Below are positions 46,948 to 58,748 of a stretch of DNA of 64,000 nucleotides, piece by piece (the first letter of the stretch is position 1; each line of letters begins with the position of its first letter). A model generated the notes under the pieces. That model did no database searches. It was not told the origin of the DNA and saw nothing but the letters and a program-made list of their open reading frames with translations. A program made the position numbers and the translations under genes. The stretch lies in the NCBI GenBank assembly GCA_014529385.2, contig CM043956.1:64236620-64300619 (forward strand). Direction: 5' to 3'. This stretch comes from Adiantum capillus-veneris (taxonomy: Eukaryota > Streptophyta > Polypodiopsida > Polypodiales > Pteridaceae).

Positions 46948-48439
46948 TAAGAGCTCCACAAGCATTTTCTTAAGAAGTCATGGTGGCAAGGGTTAAGAGA
47001 GAGAAAGGGAGAGATTGGATGGGTATGATAAGATGGTGAGAAAAATGGGTGGTGGGATAGGTGTGGATGTGTGGCCGCTCAAAAGGGTGGGTTGCAGGTT
47101 GGTGCCCCTTAGAAAGGGATGAATTGCTAGCTTTATGTGGTTTGCCACCATAGAACACTGGGTTGGTGAGGGCTTGTGGTATGCATGGGAGAAAATTACA
47201 CGGCAAAAAAAGGGGGATGTTTGTAAAGGTAAGGACCACCATTTGCATGCAACGAAAAGAGAGGTGGTGGGAGAGGTAGGGGAATAGTTGCCTGTAGCAA
47301 TCATGCGATCTTGTAGAGTGGCACAAAAAGAAAAATAAGTGTGTGACACAACAAAAGGCTGCATGGACAGCTGGATCCACATGTAGAGAAAAATGGGACC
47401 CTAGCCAAAAAAAAAGACCCTCATGAAAATTGAAGTAGGTGTGATTACACACTATTGTTGGCTAATGTTGGATTGCTGAAGACTGGAACCATAGCTGAAT
47501 TTAGTTGAATGGCAACAATCAAAGACACATGGGCTTTGTTGTTGACGTCAAAGCTGATGATGCCTTATGATGACAAACAGTAGTGCATGTTGCATGCTAC
47601 ATCTCTGCATGCTTCATGCTGATATAATTAAAATGCCTTCATTAATAATTTTCCAAGCTAACTTGGGGTTCATTCCCATAAAGTGAAATCCAACAAGCTT
47701 GCTTCTTTTGTAAGCATTTCTACTATTTTCCTTCTTTTGAGATGACCCAAGTGTGGTAGCATGGTTATTGCATGTCTCTTTTGTCTGTTCTTTACAAAAT
47801 CATGTGAGATTTGTTTTGGGTTTATTTTGATGATGTTGGAAAACTCAACAAATTTTTCATTTCCACCGGCCTTTACCTCTCTAATTCATCTTTAGCTCCT
47901 TCCTCTTGGAACACGGACATATCTTACAAAGGCATATTTTTCCTATAACATGAAACTTTTGTAGGTCTTCTACGACACCAATCGTAAAAATTATGAAGAT
48001 GTTTATTTTGTTTTGCGATTGTGTTCTATAGCGTAAGAAAAGTCCTCTTCTTTTTCTCTACTTTTATTATTACTTCAAAACCCTTCTCTACAGATGCCTC
48101 TGAATTATTATGCATGTGATCAAGTACTTGATAATATTAATAACAAGTATCCTGCTAACTACATTATGAACATTTTTTAGATCACTCTTTGCTATTTTAT
48201 TGATTAAGCCTTCCTAAAGATATATTAAATGATGGATGTCTTCATCGATGTCGTTTGAGACTCCAAAGAATGGAAATATTGAGGAAGAAAATGAACAAAA
48301 GCAAGAAACAAACAAAACTTCAATATTCACTGATGATCTAGGTAGTTTCAAGTTGGATCATCCACCTTGGTTGATTTGGTACGAATATTAGCTTTGCATG
48401 CTACATCACCAAGAGCGTAGCCATGGGCTCTGATACCAT
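46948..48439 (-). other. Internal region of element E, between copia F and its 5' LTR
   Basis: No gag or other retroelement domain is recognised in about 1.5 kb. The primer site TGGTATCAGAGC lies at 48427-48438 on the minus strand. A 160-codon minus-strand ORF at 46970-47452 has no motif and looks like chance. Confidence 0.55.
48427..48438 (-). other. Primer binding site of element E (initiator tRNA-Met)
   Basis: TGGTATCAGAGC on the minus strand, one base from the LTR starting at 48440. It proves the orientation of E. Confidence 0.88.
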
Positions 48440-48531
48440 TGCTACAGGTTACAGTGGGGCATGCCTACAAAATGTAGAAAATAACATGCTACAAGCGATA
48501 AGATTGAAGCTTACTTGCACGTAATCAAAAA

Positions 48532-48595
<64 letters not shown>

Positions 48596-48916
48596 ACAAA
48601 AGATTGTGCCAATGCACCTCCTAGAATGGAGTGCTACCCATGCAAGAGTGAGCATTTACTTCTTGCATGTATTTACTTATAGATTTCTTAAATGATTACA
48701 AGTTGTCCACCTAGCATAAAGTGACAATATCTCATAAAGAGAACTTTAATAATTAAATATCCATAATCTTGCTATCTTTTTGCATAGCCCATAGTTCACT
48801 TATGCTTTTGCCACCTGCCAAGTGCAATAAATAACTAATATCCATAGGCCATAGTTCACTTATGCTTTTGCCACCTGCCAATTGCAATAAATAACTAGTT
48901 ATCAATTTCCATTATA
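48440..48916 (-). repeat. 5' LTR of element E
   Basis: 477 bp with an (AT)n(AG)n tract at 48535-48594. A 50-60 bp block containing CACTTATGCTTTTGCCACCT is present twice (near 48796 and 48857). Target duplication GATAT follows at 48917-48921. Confidence 0.8.
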
Positions 48917-48921
48917 GATAT

Positions 48922-49590
48922 AGTCAACCCTCTTGCCATGGTTGAGGACCGCATGCCAGATAGATAGTTGATGAGCTCTATTTTTTACAACGCCTTGCCC
49001 ATAAAACCAAGCACTAACGACAAGTTGGCCACCACCACAAGCTCTCTTTAAATCACTGCAGATGAGAGTGATATTGTGCTTGTATTTTCCACATCTATCA
49101 TAAGTGGGAGGCTTTTCTTTAAAGTTTGAAAGGTCTTATCCCCGCTTGTTAGGTGTGTATCAACTACAAATCTCCTTGAATCCTCAAATGATCTTTTGTT
49201 GCAACCTGGTGCTCCTTTTGATGGGTTTTTTTGAATCTTGAACAACTTTGGTTCTAGGTCAGCCTTGCGCTACCTCAACTCCAAGCATTTTTCCTGCTTG
49301 CAAATTAGCTTCTAAAGAGTCAACAAGATTGGGAGCACTAACCTCATTGAATTCCCCCTTGCTAACCCCACCCTTTTTCCACCTTGCACTACCTTGACAA
49401 AGGAGGGCTTAATACCCAGTGCCATCGTAGACTACAACCCTTTCAACTTCAAAGGCTCACCAAGCAGAGCCACTTCTATGACCTCGGGGTCCTTGATGAC
49501 AAGCCCTAGGCAAAGCCAAGATCTGGTGGGGCCCCAAGATTTTTCCCAAGGAGCTTTAGACAAAAACAAAAAAACGCTATATAAGACTAA
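48922..49590 (-). pseudogene. ORF1 of LINE K, N-terminal part
   Basis: Frames read LLGEPLKLKGL, LGIKPSFVKVVQGGKRVG, FKIQKNPSKGAPGCNKRSFE and DKTFQTLKKSLPLMIDVEN, then VVANLSLVLGFMGKAL and MRSSTMARGL, up to the insertion site of E. The pattern resembles the region before DUF4283 in plant LINE ORF1. Several stops. Confidence 0.55.
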
Positions 49591-51042
49591 AGTTAGCATG
49601 CACAATTAGTATGAGCAATTGTGAGAAGCAAAATAATAGTGAAGTACTGGGTGCTTTCTGAGAAGTAGGAAACAAGGCCTTGGCTAATGTAGGCCAAGGA
49701 AGCAAAGTATCACAAGCCTTGCACAAAACTTCAAAGGCAACCTATTGAATTGCCAAAGGCAATAGTGTATGCAAGGCTTAGGTGGCATAGCACCAATAAA
49801 CCTGCTCCACTCACCTTAACCCCCACCACCAATCCTCACAAACCACTTGGCCTTGAGCTAGCAAAATCTTGTCTTTCTCAGTCTCCCATAACGTCTTGGA
49901 GCTTTCTATAATCTCACCCAACTTCAGTCAATTAAGGCCGTAAATGGAAAGAACTGTGACACCCATTTACAATATAAAAGGAAGGCATACAAAATTTTGT
50001 AGGCCTTTCTCTTTATCCTCTAAGGTATGTTTTAGCATGCCAACAAAGAAAATTTCAATCTTTTCCATCATATCACATGAAAAGGTAGGCCCAATAATCA
50101 AAGGAGATGATTAAATTTCAAATTGATGCTTTTGTCTTCTTCTCTAAAGCTTATGCTAGAAAGCCAAAAAAACTTGTGCATATTGAGCACTAGGGACCAA
50201 TTTATAGGTTTCCTGCCAAGCCGGTGTCGGGGATAATGGGTTAGAAACATGATCCAGGTTAGCGCCGCGCTGCTTGCTATGGGAAATAAAAGAGACAAGA
50301 TGCACGACACAAAGCAAAAGACTTTGACGACACTTTAAATGCTTAAAAATTGACAATTGGAATGTTTAAGCTGCTAATGATTAGCTGAAGTGTAATTCGA
50401 TTACAAATGTTTGTCGTTAACAGCAATGATGGAGTTAAGAGAGTTTAATGCTCTTGAATTAGACTAAGACTGTAAAATTTCCACTTATGTCTGCCATTAG
50501 AGCCTTTTTAAGTTGATTAGGACGTTAATATATGGTAAAATTCCCTGCTTGATGCCCTTGTATCTCCCAAATACGATAGAGAGAGGTTATCCTCTCTTCT
50601 TCCTGTCTTACTACTCCTTTGCGTTCTTCTAGATTACAATTCCTGTTATTAGTAGCACCTAGGGCAAATCTCCAGCTTATGGAGCTTAATCCTCACAAAT
50701 CTGACCAAGGGTATTGATATCCAGCTTCTGCTTGCAATTAGAACTTTAAACTTGCCATAAGGATGTCTACCGTCATAGACTCGCCTAATCTCCTTCCCTT
50801 GCCAAGATTTGCTTACTCTAGCGGGAGAGAGTTCCCTCTTCCTTATGCTTGACTTATGCTCGATGAGAGAGAGACACTTCCTGCTTGCTCATCTGCGAAA
50901 GAGAGAGAGGGCTACTCCTTGCTTGCCATGCCTTATGCTTTCCTCTTGCTTCTTTAGGTCGAAAGAAAGAGCAAGTCCGTCTTTGCCATGGCTTGAGAGA
51001 GAGAGAGAGCTTGTATCTTGCTTTAAGGTCCCCATAGAGAGA

Positions 51043-51077
<35 letters not shown>

Positions 51078-53313
51078 TCCTCTCCTAGCTTATGCACGAG
51101 AGTGAGAGGAAGAGAGTGCTTAACTCCGAGTCTTTTCCCTCCTGCTTCCTCCGAATACCCCTTTCTCTTGTTTCATGCCCTTATTTTTCCTCTGCCCATC
51201 AGTCACGGCACCGTGACTAATGTGGCACGTGACCACTTAGTGATGATGTGACAGACTAAATTGGGGACATCATGTAAATTGACGGAATTGGTGCCAAATG
51301 AGGTTGCCATGGTCTTCTCTACACTTTTTGCTTTAGAGCCGAACCCGCCAGAGGCCTGCAGCGCCCGCTACGAGTGCTCCTTCTCCCTGATGTGCTACTC
51401 ACTGCTGCCGCCGACCCTCCTCCTTCTATTTTTCTTTCTTTCCCACCATTAAGCTTGGGCGGCCAGCCTTTTTGGCTTATGGGCGGCCTTGCCTTTAATT
51501 TGGGTGGCCACTGGGTGACCATTGAGCCTTAGGTGTTCCACATTTAGACACATATATCAACCAAAGCATTGCCTAACAGCACACTCAACCCACAAACTCA
51601 ACAAGAATTCAATGTGCTTCCGTACGGGCGCCACATTAGGCATACACTTCATGCTTTCGTAAAGGCGCCACAATTGGTATACATATCGGGCAAGGCATTG
51701 CTAAGCACAACATCTTTCTCTAGCAGCCCCTGTCGAGCAATATCATCATGAGTTTTGGTGCCCGTATCAAGAGACGACCTTAAAATAAATTCCACTCAAG
51801 CACTTATTGTGCTCTGTGAAGTGCCTGACATTCGGTATACATCTCAACCAAAGCACTACTAAAGCATTGTATTAAGCATACTTATTGGCCAAATCATCAT
51901 CCAAGCACCACATTTGGCTCAGATCTGGTTGATGCCAAGCCATCCGTAGCTTTATTTCCTTTCGTGCCCCATCAATGTACTGCAAGATATGGCATACTAA
52001 TCGAGCGGACCAGATTGGTACAGAACCGGCCCCTGGTGAAATTTAATCTGGCGATATCTTGGTAACTATAACTCCGATCACTGGTCTAAAAAGACCAATG
52101 CACTTCAAATCCATACATTCACTTCATCTCTGTCCCCTCAGTTGCAGTTGCCCAATCCGGTATGGATCTACAATCGACTTAAACTTCAAATTGCCATAAC
52201 TTTTTCATCGTAGCTCCAATCGACGAGCTGTAAAGATAGGCCGGTATAGCACTTCAAGCACTACAGCTCTTAATCATAATCTCCCAACTGTGCTCACTTT
52301 AAGCATACTTATTTTTAGCATCAAGGCATCTTTTGGCCTTTTAAAGCCGCATTTGACATACATTACCTATAAAAATAGCTTGTTACCAAGCCCTGAACTC
52401 TGATCATTAATCAGGTAAGCTTCAAATAAGCTTGACGTGCATTTTTTTGGTATCTTTCTTAGCATGGGAGCGGAGCTGCACGACATCGGCTTGCTCCCCA
52501 AGCAAAAAATAAGGTGCCCCCTCTTTGGCGAGGAATAGCTGCAAGTTTTTGGGCTTTTTTCAAAAAACAAGGCACTACTTTTGGTGGTCAACTCTCACCC
52601 CTTTCCCTTCAATCCAATTGGGAGAGTATCCCAACATAACTAATGAGATCGTTAACTGAACTATATTGCACCAGGATGCCCCATTATAATTATGACTCTC
52701 CCATACTGCCCCAACGTATTTATTATGCTGCTTTTTATCAAACTAATCCTTGTAAAAATTCCATTTAATTATGCTTCTTCACCGAATGGTTGTTTTTATA
52801 CTCGACGATGACTAGAATTAATAATTTTAGGTTAGGTCATTTTAAAAAGCACATTACTTTTTGAAAACGCTGAAAAGCATGAAAAGCTAAAAAAAAGCAT
52901 TAAAAAACATCTAAAATTGAACCATGGGTTTCTCTTGTTCACCCGAACAAGAAAGCGGACTCGTTTTTCACTAAAAAACACCAAAAAACATGAAAAGCTA
53001 AAAAGAGTGTGAAAAGCATCTATAAATTTTTTTAACATAATTAAACCATAGCATCCTCGGGACTTGTAGATTAAGTATCCAGCTCTGGTTTTCACAAAAA
53101 ACCACCGAAAAGTATGATAAAGCTTTTTGAAAAAAGAAAAATTTGTCAAAACCAAATTTATATGACCTATTGGAACATGAAAACGACATTGCTTTTCATT
53201 ATAAAACCTTACAACACTATCAAACAAGTATACTAGACAAAAAAATTCTCAAGTGATCATTGAAATCTTTTTTTCTTATTTTTAAAAGAGACCCCAAAAT
53301 CGAGGATCTTACA
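49591..53313. other. No recognised gene; microsatellite and possible LTR sequence
   Basis: Up to about 50350 it may be the 5' UTR of LINE K. 50800-51120 is AG-rich, with a pure run at 51035-51075. The block 51590-52350 has direct words such as GGGCGCCACATTAGGCATAC/AAGGCGCCACAATTGGTATA and may be LTR-like, but no partner is present. The sequence up to 53313, ending GATCTTACA, is probably the end of the 3' LTR of element I. Confidence 0.5.
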
Positions 53314-53371
53314 TTCTCCCACACTTGAAAAATTCAAGGTGTCATCACCTCGATATGAAGTATGGATAACT

Positions 53372-53713
53372 TTATCTTAATATATCATCACATTCCCAAG
53401 TAGCATCCTCCTCATGACATGTTGCCCACTTGACAAGGTATTCAATGATGGCCCGATTACAAAGAGATTTATTTCTACTTTGAAGAATATATTTTGCGTA
53501 TATTTCAAAAAAACCAGTAGTGGAAGTAGATAACAAAGAATCATCAAGAATGTGATTTGGATTAGGTACATACCTCTTGGGTAAGTTGGTGTGACAAACA
53601 TCATGTACCTTGATATTTGGTGGCAAGAAAATTTTGTAAGCTTGGTCATTGATTCTCTCTGTGATGATAAAAGTTTCACAATATCTTGCACCAAGCTTCT
53701 TGCACTTTCCCAT
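53372..53713 (-). pseudogene. Integrase C-terminus and chromodomain of element I
   Basis: 113 codons: KKLGARYCETFIITERINDQ, AYKIFLPPNIKVHDVCHTNL, PKRYVP, then IIEYLVKWATCHEEDATWEC, a chromodomain with its conserved aromatic and WE residues. Chromodomains direct integration to heterochromatin in chromoviruses (known). Confidence 0.88.
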
Positions 53714-54116
53714 TATAAAGAATTATGTTTAGGTTTCACTCTCAAAATACCATATTCCCTTCTTCAGAGATTTAAATAGATAGTTTGAGGTCAGTATAAC
53801 TCTTCTGTCTATTCAAAGCAGTCTTTATGTCATGGCGTATGAGATCTGTCTACAATTACATTTCATTCCACATGTCTTTGGATGCTTGAACTCTTACGAG
53901 AGGGTCTATCCACTTTAATGGAGTAAGACACACTTATCTATAGTATGCTTGAAAAGAAGAAATCCCAATTTAACGTTGGAATGAAGAATTATACACAAAT
54001 TCAACCAAATATAAATATCTGGTCCACTTATTATGTTCATACATACAATAAGCTTATAACATATTCCCAATGATTTGATTGATTCTCTCCGTCTGCCCAT
54101 CGATTGGTAAGTAGTA

Positions 54117-54745
54117 CTAAAGGCTAATTAGATTCTTGTGGTTGAGAAAAGAAGTGAACTTTGCATAACAATCCAAAATTATATGCTGAGGTAAACCATG
54201 ATACATGAAGATACCTTTCATGAAAAATTGAGCTATATCCTTAGCTGTAAATGTTGTCTGACGAGAAACAAATAAGTCATTTTTGTAAAGCATATCAACA
54301 ACCAAAAAAATAAAATCATATCCTAGAGATGTAAGAAATTTTGTGATGAAATCCATGGATATATGTATTCCCATTTTATCTGTGGTGTATCAATTGGATG
54401 AATTGTATCAGAGTATCAAACTCACTTGGCTTTAATACATTGACATATTAAGCATTTTGTAACATAGATTAATAGACCGCACTTTAATCATGGCCAAAAG
54501 AAACTTTTCCTTACAGTAGTATAAGTTTTAATGTAACCTACATATTCTACAATTGGTATATCGTGAGCTTTTTGCAATATTTGAAGTTTGATTCCACCGT
54601 CATTTAAAATACAAAGATCGTTATTGAAATAAATATCATTATCTTCAACATAAAAGCCTTTGTCTGTACGAGTATCTATGCTTAACAAATATTGGACCTT
54701 TTTTGTAAAATGGATCCACGGGTATACCCTCACGAATAAGGTCAA
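54117..54745 (-). pseudogene. Integrase of element I
   Basis: A region with GYIKTYTTVRKSFFWP precedes ISMDFITKFLTSLGYDFIFL with the first Asp; the second motif reads IILDCYAKFTSF in place of SDRDPKFTS, so the catalytic Asp is lost. The Glu motif is not readable. Confidence 0.8.
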
Positions 54746-55640
54746 TCAAGGAGGTAGTCAAGATTGTAATAGCCACTACTGTACTTTTCCTGCTTAAAAT
54801 GTTGGCCGCTAAATTTTCCTTTCCAAGTTTATATTCAATACAAAAATCATATTCACATAATAATTCCATCCACCTCTATTGTTGCATATTAAGGTCATGT
54901 TGAGTGTAAATCCACTTGAGGCTCTTATGATCTGTATGTGATTCACATCGCCTTCCAAGAAGATAATGCCACCACACTTTAAGAGCATGTACAGTGGCTA
55001 ATAATTATAAATTGTGAGTAGGGTAATTTAACTCACAATGCATAACTTACAAGATTTGTAAGCTACCAATCTTCCTTCTTGAGATAGAACGTCACCAATT
55101 GCTTGTCCACTTGCATTAGTGAGGAAAACGAATGTCTTTGTGAAGTCAGGAAGCCGTAATATTGGAGCATTTACCAAATCTTCCTTGAGTTTCTCAAAGC
55201 TAGGTTGAGCCCAATCATTCCAAGCAAACACTTTAGTCTTTTTAAGGGTATTAGTCAATGGAGAAGTTATCTTAGCATAGCCTCAATAAAAGTACGATAC
55301 CATCCCATTAATCCAAGAAATTATCGTACTTCTTTGACAGATTTAGGTGTAGGCCAAGCTACAACGGCTTCAATCTAACTTGGGTTAGTAGAGACGCCAT
55401 CCTTGGATACAATTAATCCCAAGTATTCCACTTTTTCAATGAAGAAGATGATTTTTCAACGCTTAGCATAAAGCTAATTCTGATGTAAAAGTTCAAGTAC
55501 TCATCACACATAATGTTGATGTTCTTCCTTATTCCTTGAGTAAACCAATATATTATCAAAGAAGACAATAACAAAATCATCAAGGTGTTTTCTAAACACA
55601 TCGATCATAAGGCGGTTGAAAGTTGTTGGAGCGTTTGTAT
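54746..55640 (-). pseudogene. RNase H and reverse transcriptase fragment of element I
   Basis: RNase H: APILRLPDFTKTFVFLTNAS, GQAIGDVLSQEGRLVAY, then CEYDFCIEYKLGKENLAANI. RT end: frames around 55413-55601 give DDFVIVF-like and [18 protein letters not shown]-like residues with YIDD changed to FFDN. Multiple frame changes. Confidence 0.78.
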
Positions 55641-56039
55641 GTCTATGTTGAGCTGCAGGTGCTCTAGGTCTAATAATTCATGAAACTTTGGACTGATGGT
55701 CAAGATCAAGGAAAGTATAGAATAAATGATCTCGCGTAGCCTTCATACACAATAAGTTCTGCCTTCTTTGTTGTGAGTTTCAAAATCTTTGCTCATCTCC
55801 AAGATGAGGTCTTTTGATTTCATGAACAGGAGTAGGTTCTAGTGTCCGCTTCCCATTGTTAGATAATTTGAGTTCAAGGGGTGTATTCACATCAAGAATG
55901 TCTACAAATTTTGTAAGGCGAAGACTCTGAAGTCTATTCTTCATAGGATTGTGTAACGCTAACACAAATCATGCCACTTTGACTTCCCGAGTCATTCTCG
56001 TTAAGGATCAAGAATGCTGATAATATGACTCCAAGTCTT
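55641..56039 (-). other. Degenerate internal sequence of element I
   Basis: Short open stretch at 55780-55965 (LRLTKFVDILDVNTPLELKL) without clear family. The RT fingers and the protease expected here are missing or unreadable. Confidence 0.4.
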
Positions 56040-56495
56040 TAGTTCCCTGAGTATAATCTTCTTTAGTTCCCTTGTTTTGATAGTTCTTCTTTAGTTGAGT
56101 CTTAAGGTAATTTCAAGTTGTTGCATAAGGGTCCATATTGTTTTCAATACAATGGTCTCTCCACCAGCACTTTGCTATCTTTTCTAGAATTGGGACATTG
56201 GTATTTGCAGCCACTATATATCCTCTAGGAGGCATGACCGATTATCGCATCATGTCAATTCAAAACCCTATATTAAATGGTTGATAATTTAAATTAATCT
56301 CCCTACACTATAAGTCAAAGGGTGGGTGAGAGAAAAAAATATAAACCATAATTTTCTAAGTAATGAGTAGTCATTTACACCTACTCAAAAGACAAGATCT
56401 AGTTATGAGGTGTCATAAGTCAGTTATACTCCCGTTATACTATCATCAAAACCTTCTATCATTTTGCTAAAGGAATCAGAAGTTACCTTAGGAGC
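56040..56495 (-). pseudogene. gag fragments of element I
   Basis: ATG at 56495 starts MAPKVTSDSFSKMIEGFDDS, a plausible gag N-terminus. Near 56236 MPPRGYIVAANTNVPILEKI and CWWRDHCIENNMDPYATT resemble a gag core, although these motifs are out of normal order and may be a second start. Confidence in the exact structure is low. Confidence 0.4.
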
Positions 56496-57023
56496 CATTG
56501 CTAATTGCAAAACAAACATTCAAAAATCCTTAATATAATTGTAGGGCACTCCAATCAATTTGTTGTGATGCAATCCCATGAAAATTCACACAAGAAGACA
56601 ATTCAAGCATGTATCACCAATAAATGTTACTCATAAATGCTCATGAATACAATATTCTTTCTCAAACAGCATGAATGAATGTGTGGCTAATGCATCACTA
56701 ACCCGACTCGTATCAGCTTCAAGCTATCCCTATAACCTTAGGCTTTGATTCTAGGTAAGAGATACCCCTCCCTAGGGGTCTATGCAAAAATTATACAATT
56801 TACACTTTTACACAATTTCAATAAACATTAGAGTTATAGAAGCATTTGCATAGGGAAGGAGTTCTCAACACCGCACCTAGCATGGAGTTTAAGCCATGAT
56901 CCGAAGTGCGTCCAGAGGCACCTAGCGACTAGCGCTACCTCTGAATGGGTGGTATGAATGAAAGTGTACTCAAGAAAAATGACAAGCTGGATGGTGAATC
57001 GATGTGTACAGTGCATTGCAAGA

Positions 57024-57025
<2 letters not shown>

Positions 57026-57101
<76 letters not shown>
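57026..57101 (+). repeat. (AG)n microsatellite
   Basis: About 38 uninterrupted GA units. Confidence 0.95.
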
Positions 57102-57104
<3 letters not shown>

Positions 57105-57236
57105 TTCCATTATCGTCCTTGGAGGTCAAATATGACCCATGGGACCGAAAAAGCATACATGGTTGGACCTCTTACTAGAAGAGTACATGGAAAATCATAG
57201 CTAATGTGGATACAATCAACAAAATTGTGACATATG

Positions 57237-57797
57237 TCACTTAGGGAGGGGAGAAGGGGAAGGTGGCTTGGGAGTTTTTGGAGCCCGAAATTCCTCGATG
57301 ATGGCTTTGCTGCCTTGATAGACGGCCCATTTTCCGCCTGCTTGTGCTTCTCAAACCTTTTGAAGTTCTTGCTTCTTGACTTTGAGCTGGGTGGTGTTCA
57401 AGGCTTCACTTATCCATATTTTATTGCCCTTGAGAAGTTGTGCTTGTTGTAGAAGTGATATGCACGCCTCTTTAGTTTTGAAGACCAAGATTCCTTGATT
57501 GGTGCGGTTGTCATGGTGAATCTTCTCAATTGTGTTGAGATCGATCTTGATTGGGTGAACGTCTTGGTTGAGCTTGACTACTATCGATGCGATGTCGTCG
57601 TTCTCTCCCCACCAAGTAGAAGGCAAGGTGCCGATGCGGACGGAAAGTGCCAATCCTTCCCATCGACGACGTTCTTGCAAGCATTCTTCTACCTGGGAAG
57701 AGACTACAATGATTGCTTGGTGAACTTGGGTGGCAAGGTTGGCCACACTTGTGGTGAGGGTAAGTTCAACTTCTTTTACCTTGGCGAGGGCGTGTTG

Positions 57798-57866
<69 letters not shown>

Positions 57867-57896
57867 TAGAGGGTGAAATAAAGTGTGTAGATACAT
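57237..57896 (-). pseudogene. L1 ORF1p-like protein remnant
   Basis: Minus frame: after a Ser-Leu run encoded by the (CT)n tract, residues with heptad spacing (LAKVKEVELTLTTSVANLAT, QVHQAIIVVSSQVEECLQER) suggest a coiled coil. Then LALSVRIGTLPSTWWGEN, IDLNTIEKIHHDNRTNQGIL, VFKTKEACISLLQQAQLLKG and NKIWISEALNTTQLKVKKQE. A TGA at 57351-57353 interrupts, after which AGGKWAVYQGSKAIIEEFRA runs to a stop near 57237. The order coiled coil, RRM-like, C-terminal domain parallels L1 ORF1p (Transposase_22), an RNA-binding chaperone of LINE particles. That likeness is by pattern only. It might instead be an unrelated host or viral-like protein. Confidence 0.45.
57801..57862 (+). repeat. (AG)n microsatellite
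   Basis: About 31 GA units. It lies at the N-terminal edge of the ORF1p-like remnant and encodes its Ser-Leu run. Confidence 0.95.
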
Positions 57897-58293
57897 TGAA
57901 GAAAATCAAAGAGAATCTTTAAATTCTCCATCTAAATAAAACAAATAGCCATGAATTAATGCAATAACAAAATTTGGGTATACCATAAGATCAAAATATA
58001 AATGACTACCAGAGCACAGACCTTGTGTAGAGATCAATTGGTCCACCTATCCACTTTTGCTCTACTATAGACAAAGAGAATTTGACTTCACTAGGAGCAA
58101 GCTAGAAAACCTCCAACTTACCGAAGGCAGACATAGGTTGAGGCCGCTTCGTCTCCTTCCATGAACGCGAGATCTGAAAGGATTCCAAATACTAACAGGT
58201 GGTAGAAAATAAACACCAACCATACCAATTTAGGCACCACTCCTCTTTGATGCCCATCATTGGATGTTTAGGCAAAGCCAAGGAAAGATCCTT

Positions 58294-58748
58294 GACGTGT
58301 TTTCCATGTATGGCCATTGAACCCCCGACACACTAACCGTGTAGATGAGCCTAACAAAAAAGATCTAGGAAACACCCCCGATCCAACAAAGTGCCAGGTC
58401 AACGACCCTTTCATCTACAATTAAGCGATGTAGGTGATCCTAATCTTCTATGGATGCTATCATTAGAAACATAACACATAAATCCAATCACAATAGCATT
58501 TTTCATATGCACAAATAATATTTTCTAAACACTTAGACGTGTTTTCCATGTAGGTCATTCAACCCTCGACACACTAACCGTGTAGATGAGCCTAATAAAA
58601 GAGAAGATATAGGCAGCACCCATGATCCAACAAAGCCCTAGGTCAACGGCCCTTTCATCTACAGCGAAGCGATGTAGGTGATGGTAATCTTGTATCGATG
58701 CTGTCATGAGAAACATAACACATGATTTCAATCACAATAGCATTTTAT
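58294..58748 (+). repeat. Tandem duplication, period 242 bp
   Basis: A segment from GACGTGTTTTCCATGTA through CACACTAACCGTGTAGATGA to CAATCACAATAGCATTTT occurs at 58294-58507 and 58536-58748, roughly 85-88% alike. Confidence 0.85.

Larger units (their letters stand above)
28863..48916 (-). mobile_element. LTR element E (20 kb with nested inserts), no coding recognised
   Basis: LTRs at 28863-29400 and 48440-48916 share most of their length, including CTTATGCTTTTGCCACCT and CATATCTCATAAAGAG-like blocks, at roughly 85% by eye. GATAT flanks both sides. A tRNA-Met primer site adjoins the right LTR, so the orientation is minus. The LTRs read TG...TA in plus sense (TA...CA in element sense), a non-canonical terminus. 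The internal part, 29401-31402 plus 46948-48439 (about 3.5 kb after removal of copia F), shows no gag-pol domain, so E looks like a large non-autonomous (LARD-like) element. Confidence 0.75.
53314..56495 (-). mobile_element. Decayed gypsy chromovirus I
   Basis: Minus-strand remnant bounded on the left by the purine tract AAGTGTGGGAGAA (53314-53326), just inside an LTR ending at 53313. From right to left: gag fragments, RT, RNase H, integrase and chromodomain. Protease and parts of gag and RT are missing. No right-hand LTR or primer site was found. Stops in every domain mark it as old. Confidence 0.82.

Noticed and set aside
46970-47452. 160-codon minus-strand ORF
   Set aside because: Low-complexity His/Phe/Leu/Ser composition, no motif, and it lies in the non-coding interior of element E.
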